Shown here: positions 41,711 to 50,523 of the stretch, piece after piece | How the letters are laid out: every line of letters begins with the position of its first letter | Position numbering within the stretch: position 1 is the stretch's first letter | Source of the DNA: Tritonibacter litoralis | Lineage (GTDB): Bacteria; Pseudomonadota; Alphaproteobacteria; Rhodobacterales; Rhodobacteraceae | NCBI RefSeq assembly: GCF_009496005.1 | Contig: NZ_WIBF01000006.1 | Location: forward strand, 161,390 to 225,389 | Direction: 5' to 3' | Length of the DNA: 64,000 nucleotides | Translations under genes and position numbers: made by a program | Notes under the pieces: generated by a model | The model's input: the letters and a program-made list of their open reading frames with translations, nothing else | Told to the model about the DNA's origin: nothing | Databases searched by the model: none

Positions 41711-42619
41711 CTACGTGCCCTCCGGCATTGGGTAGTCGTCGGCGTTCAGCACCCAGCCCGGCTTCATCGAGAAATCCATGCGGGGCGGGCTGAAAATGTC
41801 GATGAGCTCATTACACCCTTCCCCTGTTGCGCGCGTGGTATGGATGACCGGCGGGGGGATTACCAACATCGAAGGCGACGCCATTTCAATCGCTTCATCA
41901 TCGCGCCAATCCGCCATATCGCTGGTCCAAGCCCAACGCAGATAGTGGGTAAACTTACCCTGCAGCGCCAAAGAGCCTTGCTCAAAATCGTCATGATGAT
42001 GCGGAGACATCTTGGACGGGTCACGCGGGCCCTCAAAAGGCTCCAGCACATTGATCATTAATGTGGTGCAGCGGAAAATGCGGCCAAAACGACCCTCTTC
42101 CTGGGGGACATCCAAGCTGTAGGCGCGGATCTTCCACCCATCCTTAGGCTCCGGCCAAGGTTGAAACGGTGGGATATGCGTTCGCGGCACTTTATAGCCC
42201 TGCGCGTTGCCGCAACCCTCGGCCAAGTCAGTGTTCTGGGTGGACAAGATCCGCACCAAAACGCCACCTTCGGGCAAAGTTACGGAGCTGTCTCCGGGTG
42301 GCACAAAGACGAGACTGTTGCCCGGCACATGCAGCTGCGATCCGTTCCACTCGATCAGGGCTGAGGCCTTGGGCAGAAGCACCGCGTATTCGTCAATCTG
42401 CGCTTTTCGCTCATGGGCAACGCCTGGGGCGGCCTCGGTGTAAGCGACCAGGAAGTTGTGACCCCGATGCATCCAGGCTTTTCCCGCGTCGTTCGTTAAT
42501 TGCGGATCATCGGCGTAGAAATGTGCCTCTTGTGGTTCGGCAATAAGCCCCGTTTGCGCAATGGTGCTAGCCGGTGCCTTGAGCGCCAGGGAAGCGCGCG
42601 GATCTGACTTGTCATACAT
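41711..42619 (-). CDS. double-cupin protein
   Basis: A 302-residue protein with two cupin halves. The first includes EYAVLLPKASALIEW and VPGNSLVFVPPGDSSV but few metal ligands. The second has SPHHHDDFEQGSLALQG (His, His, Glu) and IPPPVIHTT (His), a complete metal site. It may be an isomerase or dioxygenase that opens the pathway of the operon. The start is ATG 42619 after GAGAGG; a GTG one codon earlier is possible. First gene of the operon divergent from IclR. Confidence 0.8.
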   Translation of the reverse strand: MYDKSDPRASLALKAPASTIAQTGLIAEPQEAHFYADDPQLTNDAGKAWMHRGHNFLVAYTEAAPGVAHERKAQIDEYAVLLPKASALIEWNGSQLHVPGNSLVFVPPGDSSVTLPEGGVLVRILSTQNTDLAEGCGNAQGYKVPRTHIPPFQPWPEPKDGWKIRAYSLDVPQEEGRFGRIFRCTTLMINVLEPFEGPRDPSKMSPHHHDDFEQGSLALQGKFTHYLRWAWTSDMADWRDDEAIEMASPSMLVIPPPVIHTTRATGEGCNELIDIFSPPRMDFSMKPGWVLNADDYPMPEGT

Positions 42620-42699
42620 CACTTAAACCTCTCGGCGCGCGCCCAGAGAGGAATGTGAACACATCTTTTGCTATCGAACATTTGCCTGTCCTCCCCTTG

Positions 42700-42746
42700 C
42701 ATATGTTTCGCTAGTCGATACAATGTATCTTAGTTCGAAACATATG
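42700..42746. promoter_or_regulatory. 47-bp nested palindrome between cupin operon and iclR
   Basis: CATATGTTTCG (42700-42710) and CGAAACATATG (42736-42746) are perfect 11-bp inverted repeats. They flank a second palindrome, GATAC-AAT-GTATC (42717-42729), with exactly the same centre (42723). This is the probable operator for the adjacent IclR regulator. Confidence 0.78.
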
Positions 42747-42833
42747 ATCCTGACCGGGATGCTGTCAAGCGTGGTATCTGCCGCGCATTCCGGGCCCGTT
42801 TTTAAGGGCCGACAATTGAAGGAGGTGCAGAAA

Positions 42834-43628
42834 TTGAATCCGGGAACTGACGACAAATCAGACATTATCCAAAGCGTCGCTCTGGCTCTCCAACTGCTTG
42901 AAACACTGGCAGAAAGTGACGCGGAAATAGGCGTAACCGCGCTGGCCTCATCGCTTGGAACAACAAAAAGCCGCATCTATCGGCATCTGCGAACACTGGT
43001 TACACTGGGCTATATCTCACAATCCGAAGAAACCGAACGGTATCGAATCGGCGCACGACTGATCGCCTTGGGCAAGGCAGCCTCTGGATCGGCTGACCTG
43101 ACGTCAGTGGCCTTGCCTCATATGCGCGTGCTTCGAGATGTTACGGGACATGCCGTCAGCCTTGGCCAAGTCGAACAAGACGGCATCCGTATCCTCAACA
43201 CACTGGCTGGCAACATGCAAATCGAAGTGGGTGTTCGTCCTGGCTCATTGCTGGCGTTTACCAATTCAGCGCAAGGCAAGGTCGCGCTGGCATCAATGTC
43301 TGACGAAGATCGCGCTGCCGTGATCCCCTCGAAACTGTCGGCCGCCACACAGTTCACGATTACGGACCAAGAGGAGTTCCGGGCGCATATCGACAAAATT
43401 CGCGATCAACGTTGGGCGACGGCACCGAATGAGACCATGCTGGGACTTAATGCGCTGGCCTGCCCGATTATCGATGCTGATCGCAAAACGATCGCCACAA
43501 TCGCGATTGTCAGCCTGACGCAGTACATCGAAATTCCGCCAGACCCGGTTCAAATACAAGCCGTCTCAGAGGCCGCAGAGCGCATATCTTTGCAACTCGG
43601 TTGTCCGAAGGACATGTGGGAGAATTGA
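42834..43628 (+). CDS. IclR family transcriptional regulator
   Basis: A 264-residue regulator. The winged HTH reads VTALASSLGTTKSRIYRHLR TL (residues about 30-50), and the C-terminal IclR effector domain includes GHAVSLGQVEQDGIRILNT and LNALACPIIDADRKT. I choose TTG 42834, with GGAGG eight bases upstream and typical IclR length, over the longer ATG frame at 42723, whose start lies inside the palindromic operator. It faces away from the cupin-TRAP operon and most likely controls it in response to a pathway metabolite. Confidence 0.9.
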   Translation: MNPGTDDKSDIIQSVALALQLLETLAESDAEIGVTALASSLGTTKSRIYRHLRTLVTLGYISQSEETERYRIGARLIALGKAASGSADLTSVALPHMRVLRDVTGHAVSLGQVEQDGIRILNTLAGNMQIEVGVRPGSLLAFTNSAQGKVALASMSDEDRAAVIPSKLSAATQFTITDQEEFRAHIDKIRDQRWATAPNETMLGLNALACPIIDADRKTIATIAIVSLTQYIEIPPDPVQIQAVSEAAERISLQLGCPKDMWEN

Positions 43629-43720
43629 CGCAGCAGAACCTGTTGACCATCACTATATTTATCTGCTGGGAAGCTAACCTGTGACCACCTCAAAGCGTTC
43701 AAACCTGCGATCCGTATTTG

Positions 43721-43751
43721 CAAAAAGGAAGGGCAACCTGTGCTGCCCTTC
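43721..43751 (-). terminator. terminator of SMP-30-like gene
   Basis: GAAGGGCA (43728-43735) and TGCCCTTC (43744-43751) form a perfect 8-bp stem; on the minus strand it is followed by CTTTTTG. It also lies downstream of iclR on the + strand, where no T run follows. Confidence 0.75.
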
Positions 43752-43772
43752 TCGCATCGCTATTTAGCAAGC

Positions 43773-44783
43773 TTACTTGGAGCCAATTTCTTGGATGCGG
43801 AAGCTATCCAGCAAAGGTGTCTCTCCCTTGAGGCTTCCACCCAAAGTGTTCAGCCGCCCGTAGCTGACAAAGATCTTACCATCACGCAGGGTTCCGGTGG
43901 TGGCATATACGTTTCCAGTGTCAAAAGTGTCAGCGATTTTTGCGCTTTCCCAATCATCGTTTGTGGTCAGCTTGAAGATCGTGTCCGACTGGACGCCAGA
44001 AGCAACATTCGTGATCGCAACGAGAGTATTGGCATCCGCCAGCACCAAACCATCGGTTCCAATCAGCGCTTTTGGCAGTTTCACTTCGCTAAAATTCTCC
44101 GGCGCGTCCAAAGGCACTTTGAACAGCGACCCATCGCTTTTCTTGGCGACCAACAGATAACCCTCCGGATGGGTTTGAATTCCATTGAGATTGAAACCCT
44201 CCCCGCGGAAGCGCTCATTGGTCAGGAAAACGCTTGCCTGGCCATCGGGCGTCACTTTGTAGATTGCAGCGGCCAGACTGTCGGTGACATAGGCATTGCC
44301 GTCTTCATCCACTGTCAGATCATTGGCAAATCTCTTCTCATCCGGACGCAAGCCTGAGAGATCCACATAGTGCAGCGGCTCACCTGTCGCGAGATCATAA
44401 ATAGCAAGGGCAACAGTATCGAATTTGTCCGACGGCGCACTGCGCTCGGCCACGCCATAGTCTGAGTTATTGACGAGCAGCCGCCCACGTTCCGCATCCA
44501 CCCGGATCCCAACCGCAGAGCGCAAACGTTCATCCTGGATCAGATCGCGGACTTTGCCCTCTGGCGAGATGGCCACGACCTTGCCTTTGCGGATTGAGCC
44601 CAGAATAAATTCACCGGTTGTCGGGTGTGTTTCAATTCCTTCCGGATAAAGGCTCGGAGCGTCATAGGCGAGGAAGGCGCTATCATCCTTCGCCAGTGTA
44701 ACAGCCTTTCCTGCAAAAGCAGGTGTGCTGATCATCAGCGCAGTGGAAAAGATGGCAAGTGCCTTGGTGGAAAAGACGGTCAT
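43773..44783 (-). CDS. periplasmic SMP-30/gluconolactonase-like beta-propeller protein
   Basis: A 336-residue secreted protein. The signal peptide MTVFSTKALAIFSTALMIST ends at AFA (about residue 24). The mature part has repeated propeller blades: YPEGIETHPTTGEFILGSI, ANDLTVDEDGNAYVTDSL, NGIQTHPEGYLLVAKKSDG and GTDGLVLADANTLVAI, the pattern of calcium-dependent SMP-30-type lactonases. I use ATG 44783 (GGAGA upstream) rather than a GTG 36 bases earlier that would spoil the signal peptide. It seems monocistronic, with its own terminator. Confidence 0.8.
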   Translation of the reverse strand: MTVFSTKALAIFSTALMISTPAFAGKAVTLAKDDSAFLAYDAPSLYPEGIETHPTTGEFILGSIRKGKVVAISPEGKVRDLIQDERLRSAVGIRVDAERGRLLVNNSDYGVAERSAPSDKFDTVALAIYDLATGEPLHYVDLSGLRPDEKRFANDLTVDEDGNAYVTDSLAAAIYKVTPDGQASVFLTNERFRGEGFNLNGIQTHPEGYLLVAKKSDGSLFKVPLDAPENFSEVKLPKALIGTDGLVLADANTLVAITNVASGVQSDTIFKLTTNDDWESAKIADTFDTGNVYATTGTLRDGKIFVSYGRLNTLGGSLKGETPLLDSFRIQEIGSK

Positions 44784-44970
44784 TCTTAATCTCCGCAATT
44801 TGAAAATGATGCGCTTCACAAGTAGGCAAACAGGGCAGAGCCGACGACTGAAGGTTTTTCAAGGCACGGATGAGACTGGCTATGCAAGATCACGCACGCT
44901 TTATTTGCGTTATCTGAAATGCATCTTTTGCGCTCGACTGCAGCCGCGATGCACATCTGCGACCGGTGGT

Positions 44971-45924
44971 TTAGCCCGTGCCCCCATCCAGCACACGCAG
45001 CCCGATTTCGCTGTCCCGAAACAGGTCAGCCTGCGCCAGTATCCACTCCTGAAACACGCGCACTTTGGCCTGGGCGAAATTGGCGGGCGGGCAGACAAGA
45101 TAATAGCTTTTGTCTTTCAGCTTGATGTCGAACGGCATTTCCAATTGATTGTGTTCGAGGTCCCGCGCCGCCGCGATTACGCTAACAAGCGCGACGCCGT
45201 GACCATCACGCGCGGCTTGCAGACACATATGAGCATCGCTGAACGTTGAGATCACCGAGCTGGAAACGTCTTTCACCCCGGCCGCATGAAACCATTTTGC
45301 CCAACTGGGATCAATTTTGGAGAACCTGCTCCATTCATAGTTCACCAATGGTTGGTCCAGCAGGTCCGAAGGCTGTTGAAGCTGTGCGCTGATTTCCTTG
45401 GTGCAAACGGGAGCCGCAAAATCATCCAACACCCACGCCGCATGAAAGTCCTTATACTCCCCAAAGCCATAGCGGATGGCCACATCAATTCCATCCCGGG
45501 CAAAGTCAGTCACTGTATCAGAACTAAGGATGCGCACGGACAGCCCAGGATACTCTTTCAAGAATTCCGGCAATCGATGGGCCAACCACTGACCTGCAAA
45601 AGAGGTGGTGGTACTGACGACCAGCTCCCCTTTCACTTCGTCGGAACCCAACACGTTCGATGCCTCTGCAAGTTTCTGAAATCCCTGTATTACCAGCCGC
45701 GCATAGGCTTCGCCCTCCCCTGTCAATCGCAGTGAGCGCGTCAGGCGGTGAAAAAGCTTCACCCCAAGATAATCCTCCAGTGCTTTGACCTGATGGCTGA
45801 TCGCGGTTGGGGTTACACACAATTCTTCTGCGGCCAATTTGAAGCTCAAATGGCGCGCTGCTGACTCAAAAGCTTGCAGTGCTTTCAGTGGTGGGAGACG
45901 GTTGGGACGGTCCGAGTGCGGCAT
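44971..45924 (-). CDS. LysR family regulator, GcvA-like
   Basis: A 317-residue LysR-type regulator. The HTH sequence HLSFKLAAEELCVTPTAISH places it with the GcvA/AmpR-like branch, and the effector domain follows (GELVVSTTTSFAGQWLAHRL, DGIDVAIRYGFGEYKDFHA). It is divergent from the azoreductase gene, with 160 bases between starts, and may control it, but no clear T-N11-A box could be fixed there. Confidence 0.92.
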   Translation of the reverse strand: MPHSDRPNRLPPLKALQAFESAARHLSFKLAAEELCVTPTAISHQVKALEDYLGVKLFHRLTRSLRLTGEGEAYARLVIQGFQKLAEASNVLGSDEVKGELVVSTTTSFAGQWLAHRLPEFLKEYPGLSVRILSSDTVTDFARDGIDVAIRYGFGEYKDFHAAWVLDDFAAPVCTKEISAQLQQPSDLLDQPLVNYEWSRFSKIDPSWAKWFHAAGVKDVSSSVISTFSDAHMCLQAARDGHGVALVSVIAAARDLEHNQLEMPFDIKLKDKSYYLVCPPANFAQAKVRVFQEWILAQADLFRDSEIGLRVLDGGTG

Positions 45925-46084
45925 TGAAGATCCAGTTTTCCAAGCTCTATATCAAAGCCGAGCCAAAAAATAACAATTCATACACGGATCCTTTGTCACC
46001 CGTCGGATGAGAAAACGGCATGTGACGTGACCCGTGAGCAAACCTAGTTTGATCGGACAAACTACAGTCTCGATTGAGGTTAAC

Positions 46085-46744
46085 ATGAAAATCCTACGGA
46101 TAGATTCAAGTGCGCGGACCAACAGGTCGATTACGCGCGATCTTGCCGATACATTCATTCACGAAGTTCAGACACTGCATGGGAAAGCAGATGTGATTGT
46201 GCGCGACGTGGGGCGTGCGCCGCCACCTTTCATCGACGAAGAATGGATCGCGGCCTGTTTCACCCCGGATGCTGAACGCAGCCCCGCCCAACAGCGCAAA
46301 CTGTCGTTGTCAGACACATTGATATCAGAAGTGAGCGCGGCACAGATCATCCTAATTGCTGTACCGATGTACAACTATGGCATGCCCGCAGCGCTGAAGG
46401 CATGGGTTGACCAGGTTGTTCGGGTGAACAAGACGTTTTCATTTGACCTGTCGCGCGGCGATTGGCCGCTTGAGCCGATATTGTCGGGAAAACAGTTGCT
46501 GGTTGTTTCATCCCGAGGGGAATTTGGATTTGAACCGGGCGGAGTCCGCGTAGAAATGAACAGTCTCGACCCCCATATCGCCGCATGCGCGCGCTATCTG
46601 GGGGTGTCGGATATCAAAACGGTTGCGGTGGAATATCAAGAATTTGGAGATGACCGCCACGCGGCATCAATAAAGTCTGCAAAAGCAGAACTGGCTGCAA
46701 TTGCGCAGGAAATATGCCCTTCCCAATTACCAGAAATCGTTTGA
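46085..46744 (+). CDS. FMN-dependent NADH-azoreductase family protein
   Basis: A 219-residue flavodoxin-fold enzyme. ILRIDSSARTNRSITRDLAD is the AzoR start, VPMYNYGMPAALKAWVDQVV the family signature and SSRGEFGF lies at the flavin. It would reduce quinones and azo compounds with NADH. The ATG at 46085 follows GAGG and is preferred to the ATG at 46034. A strong terminator follows. Confidence 0.9.
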   Translation: MKILRIDSSARTNRSITRDLADTFIHEVQTLHGKADVIVRDVGRAPPPFIDEEWIAACFTPDAERSPAQQRKLSLSDTLISEVSAAQIILIAVPMYNYGMPAALKAWVDQVVRVNKTFSFDLSRGDWPLEPILSGKQLLVVSSRGEFGFEPGGVRVEMNSLDPHIAACARYLGVSDIKTVAVEYQEFGDDRHAASIKSAKAELAAIAQEICPSQLPEIV

Positions 46745-46787
46745 AGAAACGTCTGATTAGCGGCGCACGAACCTCGGCATCCGCAGA

Positions 46788-46830
46788 AACCGCCACACGC
46801 TAGGTGCCCAGTGTGGCGGTTGCACCTTTT
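46788..46830 (+). terminator. terminator after azoreductase
   Basis: AACCGCCACAC (46788-46798) and GTGTGGCGGTT (46811-46821) form a perfect 11-bp stem; GCACC and five T residues follow. It separates two convergent genes and could act in both directions. Confidence 0.75.
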
Positions 46831-46853
46831 TCAAAGAACCTTGGGAACATCGA

Positions 46854-47339
46854 TTAGGACCCATCAACGACCTTTCGCATAAGCCTGCGAAGTTCGCTAA
46901 TTTCATCTTGGCTCAAACCGCCCAAGATCTCTTGCTCCACTGCTCTCATCTTTGGAACCAAATGGGAAAAGACCTTTTGTCCTTCTGCAGAGGTGCGCAG
47001 TATACGGCTTCGTCCGTCTTTCTTGTTCGACCGAGACAAGAGCCAACCTCGTTTTGAAAGACTGGCGATCGCTCGGCTGACCGTGACTTTGTCCATACTG
47101 GAGAGAGTTACGAGTTCCGCGGGGGTGTAGCTGTTTGACATGCCCAAAATTGCGAGCGCACGCCACTCATAGGGTTTCATGCCGTATTCATCGACATACA
47201 CACGCGCAACCGCTTCGCTTACGCATTTGTAGAACACGCGGGTCTGGTAGGGAAAAAAATCTGGAAGATCAAAGTCAGTCTCTGCGTCAGTTCCCGTCTG
47301 ACATGTAGGGATGTCTTTCATCTGCGCGTCCCGCTTCAA
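46854..47339 (-). CDS. MarR family transcriptional regulator
   Basis: A 161-residue regulator. The winged helix covers YTPAELVTLSSMDKVTVSRA to NKKDGRSRILRTSAEG, with flanking dimerisation helices. I choose TTG 47339, which has GGAGG seven bases upstream and gives a normal MarR length; the frame is open further upstream to 47429, but that part runs through the operator repeats. It is divergent from the TRAP operon starting at 47532 and most likely represses it and itself. Confidence 0.88.
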   Translation of the reverse strand: MKRDAQMKDIPTCQTGTDAETDFDLPDFFPYQTRVFYKCVSEAVARVYVDEYGMKPYEWRALAILGMSNSYTPAELVTLSSMDKVTVSRAIASLSKRGWLLSRSNKKDGRSRILRTSAEGQKVFSHLVPKMRAVEQEILGGLSQDEISELRRLMRKVVDGS

Positions 47340-47400
47340 ACTTGCTCCTCCCTTTTTGAACTGACCCTTAGCGTAACTTTCTGTGACTTGGAAAGTAAAT

Positions 47401-47451
47401 ATAGTTTCTTTTGAAATTACTGTTGACATAGTTTCTTTTGAAACATCTTAT
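47401..47451 (+). promoter_or_regulatory. promoter of TRAP operon 2 with paired MarR-type operators
   Basis: The 16-mer ATAGTTTCTTTTGAAA occurs at 47401-47416 and again at 47428-47443, each with an inverted TTTC/GAAA core. TTGACA (47423-47428) and TCTTAT (47446-47451), 17 bases apart, form a promoter whose spacer is covered by the second copy. The TRAP start codon is about 80 bases downstream. Confidence 0.75.
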
Positions 47452-47531
47452 CTCCGCAGATCAGCTTATGAAAAATGCAAGCTGAACAGATTCTAAAGCG
47501 TGCTGAACGGATTCTTTAGGGAGGAAAACAA

Positions 47532-48554
47532 ATGCAATTTTTGCGGAAATCACTCGCGCAGATGACACTGGCAGGGGCTATGGCCACCATGACAGCTGGT
47601 ATTGTTTGGGCAGAAGAGCTTGTTCTGTCATCATGGCTGCCACCGCAGCATCCTATTGTGGTCGGGGTGGTGGAACCTTGGGCCGCAAAAGTTGAAGAGG
47701 TCACCGAAGGTCGCGTGACGGTTCGCGTCTTGCCGCGTCCTTTGGGCCCACCGCCTGCGCATTTCGACCTGGCTGCTGATGGCGACGCTGACGTCGTGTA
47801 TGGCTTGCACTCCTTCACGCGCGACAACCGGTTTTTGCGATCGCGGATTGGCCAATTCTCATTCCTTGGAGATGACGCCGTATCGACGTCCAAAGCCTAC
47901 TGGAATGTCTATACCGACAAGTTGGACGCAGCTTCGGAACACGAAGGCACCCACCTATTGTCCCTGTGGGTCCACGGTCCTGGCATGTTCCACAACAATC
48001 AGCGTGCCATCGAAAGCCCCGCGGATTTTGAAGGCCTGAAAATCCGTGTACCCGGCGGTTATGTGTCTGAATTGGTGGAAGCACTTGGCTCAACCACACA
48101 GTTCATGGGACCGGGTGAGGTTTTTGAACGTCTGTCCACCGGCGTTATCGACGGTGTAACCTTCCCGGTCGAAGCGCTGCGGGCCTTTAACCTTTCCGAA
48201 CATGTCACCCACGCGATGTCTGTGCCGGGTGGCCTTTACAACACGAGCTGGTTCATGGTCATGAACCAAGATCGTTGGGACGACCTATCTGCCGAAGATC
48301 AAGAAGCCATCAGCAAAATTTCTGGCGCAACACTTGCCGGGCTCGCTGGAGAGGTCTGGAACGCGGCTGATGCAGGTGGTCTCGCCGACGCTGAGGCCGC
48401 GAACATTACCATCACCCCAGCAAATGACGATGTCATGTCGGCATTGACTGAATTTGCGGACACAGCAGAAGCAGCGTGGGCAGCTGAGCTGGATGCACAG
48501 GGTTTTGACGGTGCCGCTGCTCTTGTAGAATTGCGCGCGCAAGCCGCGCAGTAA
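47532..48554 (+). CDS. TRAP transporter substrate-binding protein, second system
   Basis: A 340-residue periplasmic binding protein with a signal peptide (LAQMTLAGAMATMTAGIVWA, cleaved about residue 27). Family features include VTVRVLPRPLGPPPAHFDLA, GPGMFHNNQRAIESPADFEG, LKIRVPGGYVSELVEALGST and GVIDGVTFPVEAL. GGGAGGAAAA precedes the ATG. The sequence is distinct from the first DctP, so a different ligand is likely. The TAA overlaps the next ATG. Confidence 0.92.
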   Translation: MQFLRKSLAQMTLAGAMATMTAGIVWAEELVLSSWLPPQHPIVVGVVEPWAAKVEEVTEGRVTVRVLPRPLGPPPAHFDLAADGDADVVYGLHSFTRDNRFLRSRIGQFSFLGDDAVSTSKAYWNVYTDKLDAASEHEGTHLLSLWVHGPGMFHNNQRAIESPADFEGLKIRVPGGYVSELVEALGSTTQFMGPGEVFERLSTGVIDGVTFPVEALRAFNLSEHVTHAMSVPGGLYNTSWFMVMNQDRWDDLSAEDQEAISKISGATLAGLAGEVWNAADAGGLADAEAANITITPANDDVMSALTEFADTAEAAWAAELDAQGFDGAAALVELRAQAAQ

Positions 48555-49045
48555 TGTCAATGCCAGACCAAAACAAATTGGCCAAAGCAGGCTCCCTCGT
48601 GGCGTCTGCTCTTGGATTGGCCTGTGCCCTCGTCTTGCTATCGATGATGTGTTTGACGGGGGCCGATGTGCTTGCCCGATATGTTTTTAACGCGCCGATC
48701 AAAGGCGCGTTTGAACTGGTTGAAATTATGATGGTGCTGCTGGTTTATCTCGCTTTCCCGCTTGCCATTCTCGCCAACTCCCACGTGGAAGTAGAACTTT
48801 GGGAGCCCAAATCAGTTTTTGCGAACAAATTCCGCATTATTTTGGCCTCCATATGTGGATTGGCGGTCTTTTCGATCTTTGCCTTCGAGCTGTTCGAACA
48901 TGCGCAGAAATACACCAAGCGCGAGACCGTAACAAACTCTCTGAGTTTTCCACTAAATTACATCGCTTACGCGGCCATGGTAGGGGCTGCTGCTTGCGTG
49001 CTTTTCACTGTCACCTCTGCGATTGATAGGCTCAAATCCAAATGA
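48554..49045 (+). CDS. TRAP transporter small permease (DctQ), second system
   Basis: A 163-residue four-helix membrane protein with LTGADVLARYVFNAPIKGAF and ELVEIMMVLLVYLAFPLAIL, the DctQ signature. Its ATG overlaps the binding-protein stop, and its end overlaps the large permease start by four bases. Confidence 0.92.
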   Translation: MSMPDQNKLAKAGSLVASALGLACALVLLSMMCLTGADVLARYVFNAPIKGAFELVEIMMVLLVYLAFPLAILANSHVEVELWEPKSVFANKFRIILASICGLAVFSIFAFELFEHAQKYTKRETVTNSLSFPLNYIAYAAMVGAAACVLFTVTSAIDRLKSK

Positions 49046-50349
49046 TTGAATCTGTTATTGGCATAATCGCCCTTTTCGGGCTTGTGCTGCTTCGTGTCCC
49101 TATTGCTTTTGCAATGGTCGTTGTCGGCACCCTTGGCTATGCGGCTCTGCGCAGCTGGGATTCAGCATTTAGATTGGCTGGAAACGCAGCCTTTGATGTG
49201 CCGCTGTCGTTCACGCTATCGGTCATTCCACTTTTCATTTTGATGGGGAACCTCTTGACCCTATCAGGCGTATCAGACGCCTTGTTCTTGACCGCACATC
49301 GTGGCTTGCATCGTTTGAAAGGCGGCTTGGCCATGTCGACCATTGTGGCCTGTGGAGGCTTCTCCGCTGTATGTGGATCGTCCCTGGCAACGGCCGCTAC
49401 GATGTCCAAAGTTGCAATGCCAACAATGCGCAAGACGGGCTACGCTGACGGTCTTGCAACGGGATCCATTGCCGCGGGCGGCACACTTGGCATTCTGATC
49501 CCGCCGTCCGTTGTCATGATCATCTATGGCCTGATCACCGAAGCCGATATCGGCAAATTGTTTATCGCAGGTATGTTACCCGGTCTGTTGGGCGTCTGCT
49601 TCTACCTATTGACCGTCGCCGTAGTCGTAAGGCTGCGCCCTGGTGATGCGCCGGCAGAAGGTGAGCTCGCGCCAATTTCCCGCAGTGACATCAATGGCGT
49701 AATCGCAGTCGTTTCATTGTTCATTGTGATCATCGTCGGGATTTATGGCGGCATTTTTACACCCTCTGAAGCCGCTGCCGTGGGTGCCGTTGTGTCTTTG
49801 ATTATCGCAATCGCACGTCGGTCGCTTACGATACGCAATCTGTATTCAGCCTGTGTGGAAACCACGCGGACAACGGCGATGATCTTTGCGCTGATTATCG
49901 GTGCAGAGGTGTTCTCAAACTTCATCAATTTTGCCGGCCTACCTGATGCGATCCTGACCTGGGTAAGCGGGATGGATGTTGGCCCCTTTGCGGTCATCCT
50001 GGTGATCATGCTGGTCTACGTGGTGCTTGGCGCCGTGCTCGAAAGCCTTTCCATGATCCTTTTGACCGTGCCAATCTTTTATCCCTTGGTTCTGTCGTTG
50101 GATTTTGGATCAACTTGGCTGGCCACAGATGCAGCCGTTACGATCTGGTTTGGGATATTGGTTGTGGTAGTTACAGAAATCAGCCTGATTTCTCCACCAA
50201 TCGGATTGAATGTCTTTGTCCTGCGCTCGGTGCTGCGCGACGTGCCGATTATGACAATTTTTCGCGGTGTTCTACCATTCTGGATGGCTGACATGGTGCG
50301 CCTGGCGGTGCTGATCGCACTGCCCGCGGTTTCACTCGTGCTGATTTGA
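49042..50349 (+). CDS. TRAP transporter large permease (DctM), second system
   Basis: A 435-residue membrane protein with about 12 helices. PLFILMGNLLTLSGVSDALF, GGLAMSTIVACGGFSAVCGS, GTLGILIPPSVVMIIYGLI and IFTPSEAAAVGAVVSLIIA are DctM motifs. It completes the three-gene operon that starts at 47532. No catabolic gene follows on this strand; the convergent dehydrogenase cluster lies beyond. Confidence 0.95.
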   Translation: MIESVIGIIALFGLVLLRVPIAFAMVVVGTLGYAALRSWDSAFRLAGNAAFDVPLSFTLSVIPLFILMGNLLTLSGVSDALFLTAHRGLHRLKGGLAMSTIVACGGFSAVCGSSLATAATMSKVAMPTMRKTGYADGLATGSIAAGGTLGILIPPSVVMIIYGLITEADIGKLFIAGMLPGLLGVCFYLLTVAVVVRLRPGDAPAEGELAPISRSDINGVIAVVSLFIVIIVGIYGGIFTPSEAAAVGAVVSLIIAIARRSLTIRNLYSACVETTRTTAMIFALIIGAEVFSNFINFAGLPDAILTWVSGMDVGPFAVILVIMLVYVVLGAVLESLSMILLTVPIFYPLVLSLDFGSTWLATDAAVTIWFGILVVVVTEISLISPPIGLNVFVLRSVLRDVPIMTIFRGVLPFWMADMVRLAVLIALPAVSLVLI

Positions 50350-50380
50350 ACGCTATTTGGGAACCAGCTGCAAGAAGACC

Positions 50381-50424
50381 AGCACAGTAACTTAGAGCCT
50401 TGCCCAATGTGAGCACAGTAACTT
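50381..50424. repeat. 13-bp direct repeat between convergent operons
   Basis: AGCACAGTAACTT occurs at 50381-50393 and 50412-50424, 31 bases apart. The surrounding sequence may be degraded coding DNA on the minus strand. No function is assigned. Confidence 0.5.
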
Positions 50425-50523
50425 CACGGCCATTGCGGAACTCGAGCGACACGCCCGAATGCCGCTTTGGCCTTGAAATCAAAACGTTTGAGAGTGCCTG
50501 CCTCAAAGTTTGAACAGAGCAGG

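Noticed and set aside
42723..42833. Longer N-terminus for the IclR regulator
   Set aside because: The start would lie inside the palindromic operator and adds about 37 non-family residues; TTG 42834 has a better ribosome site.
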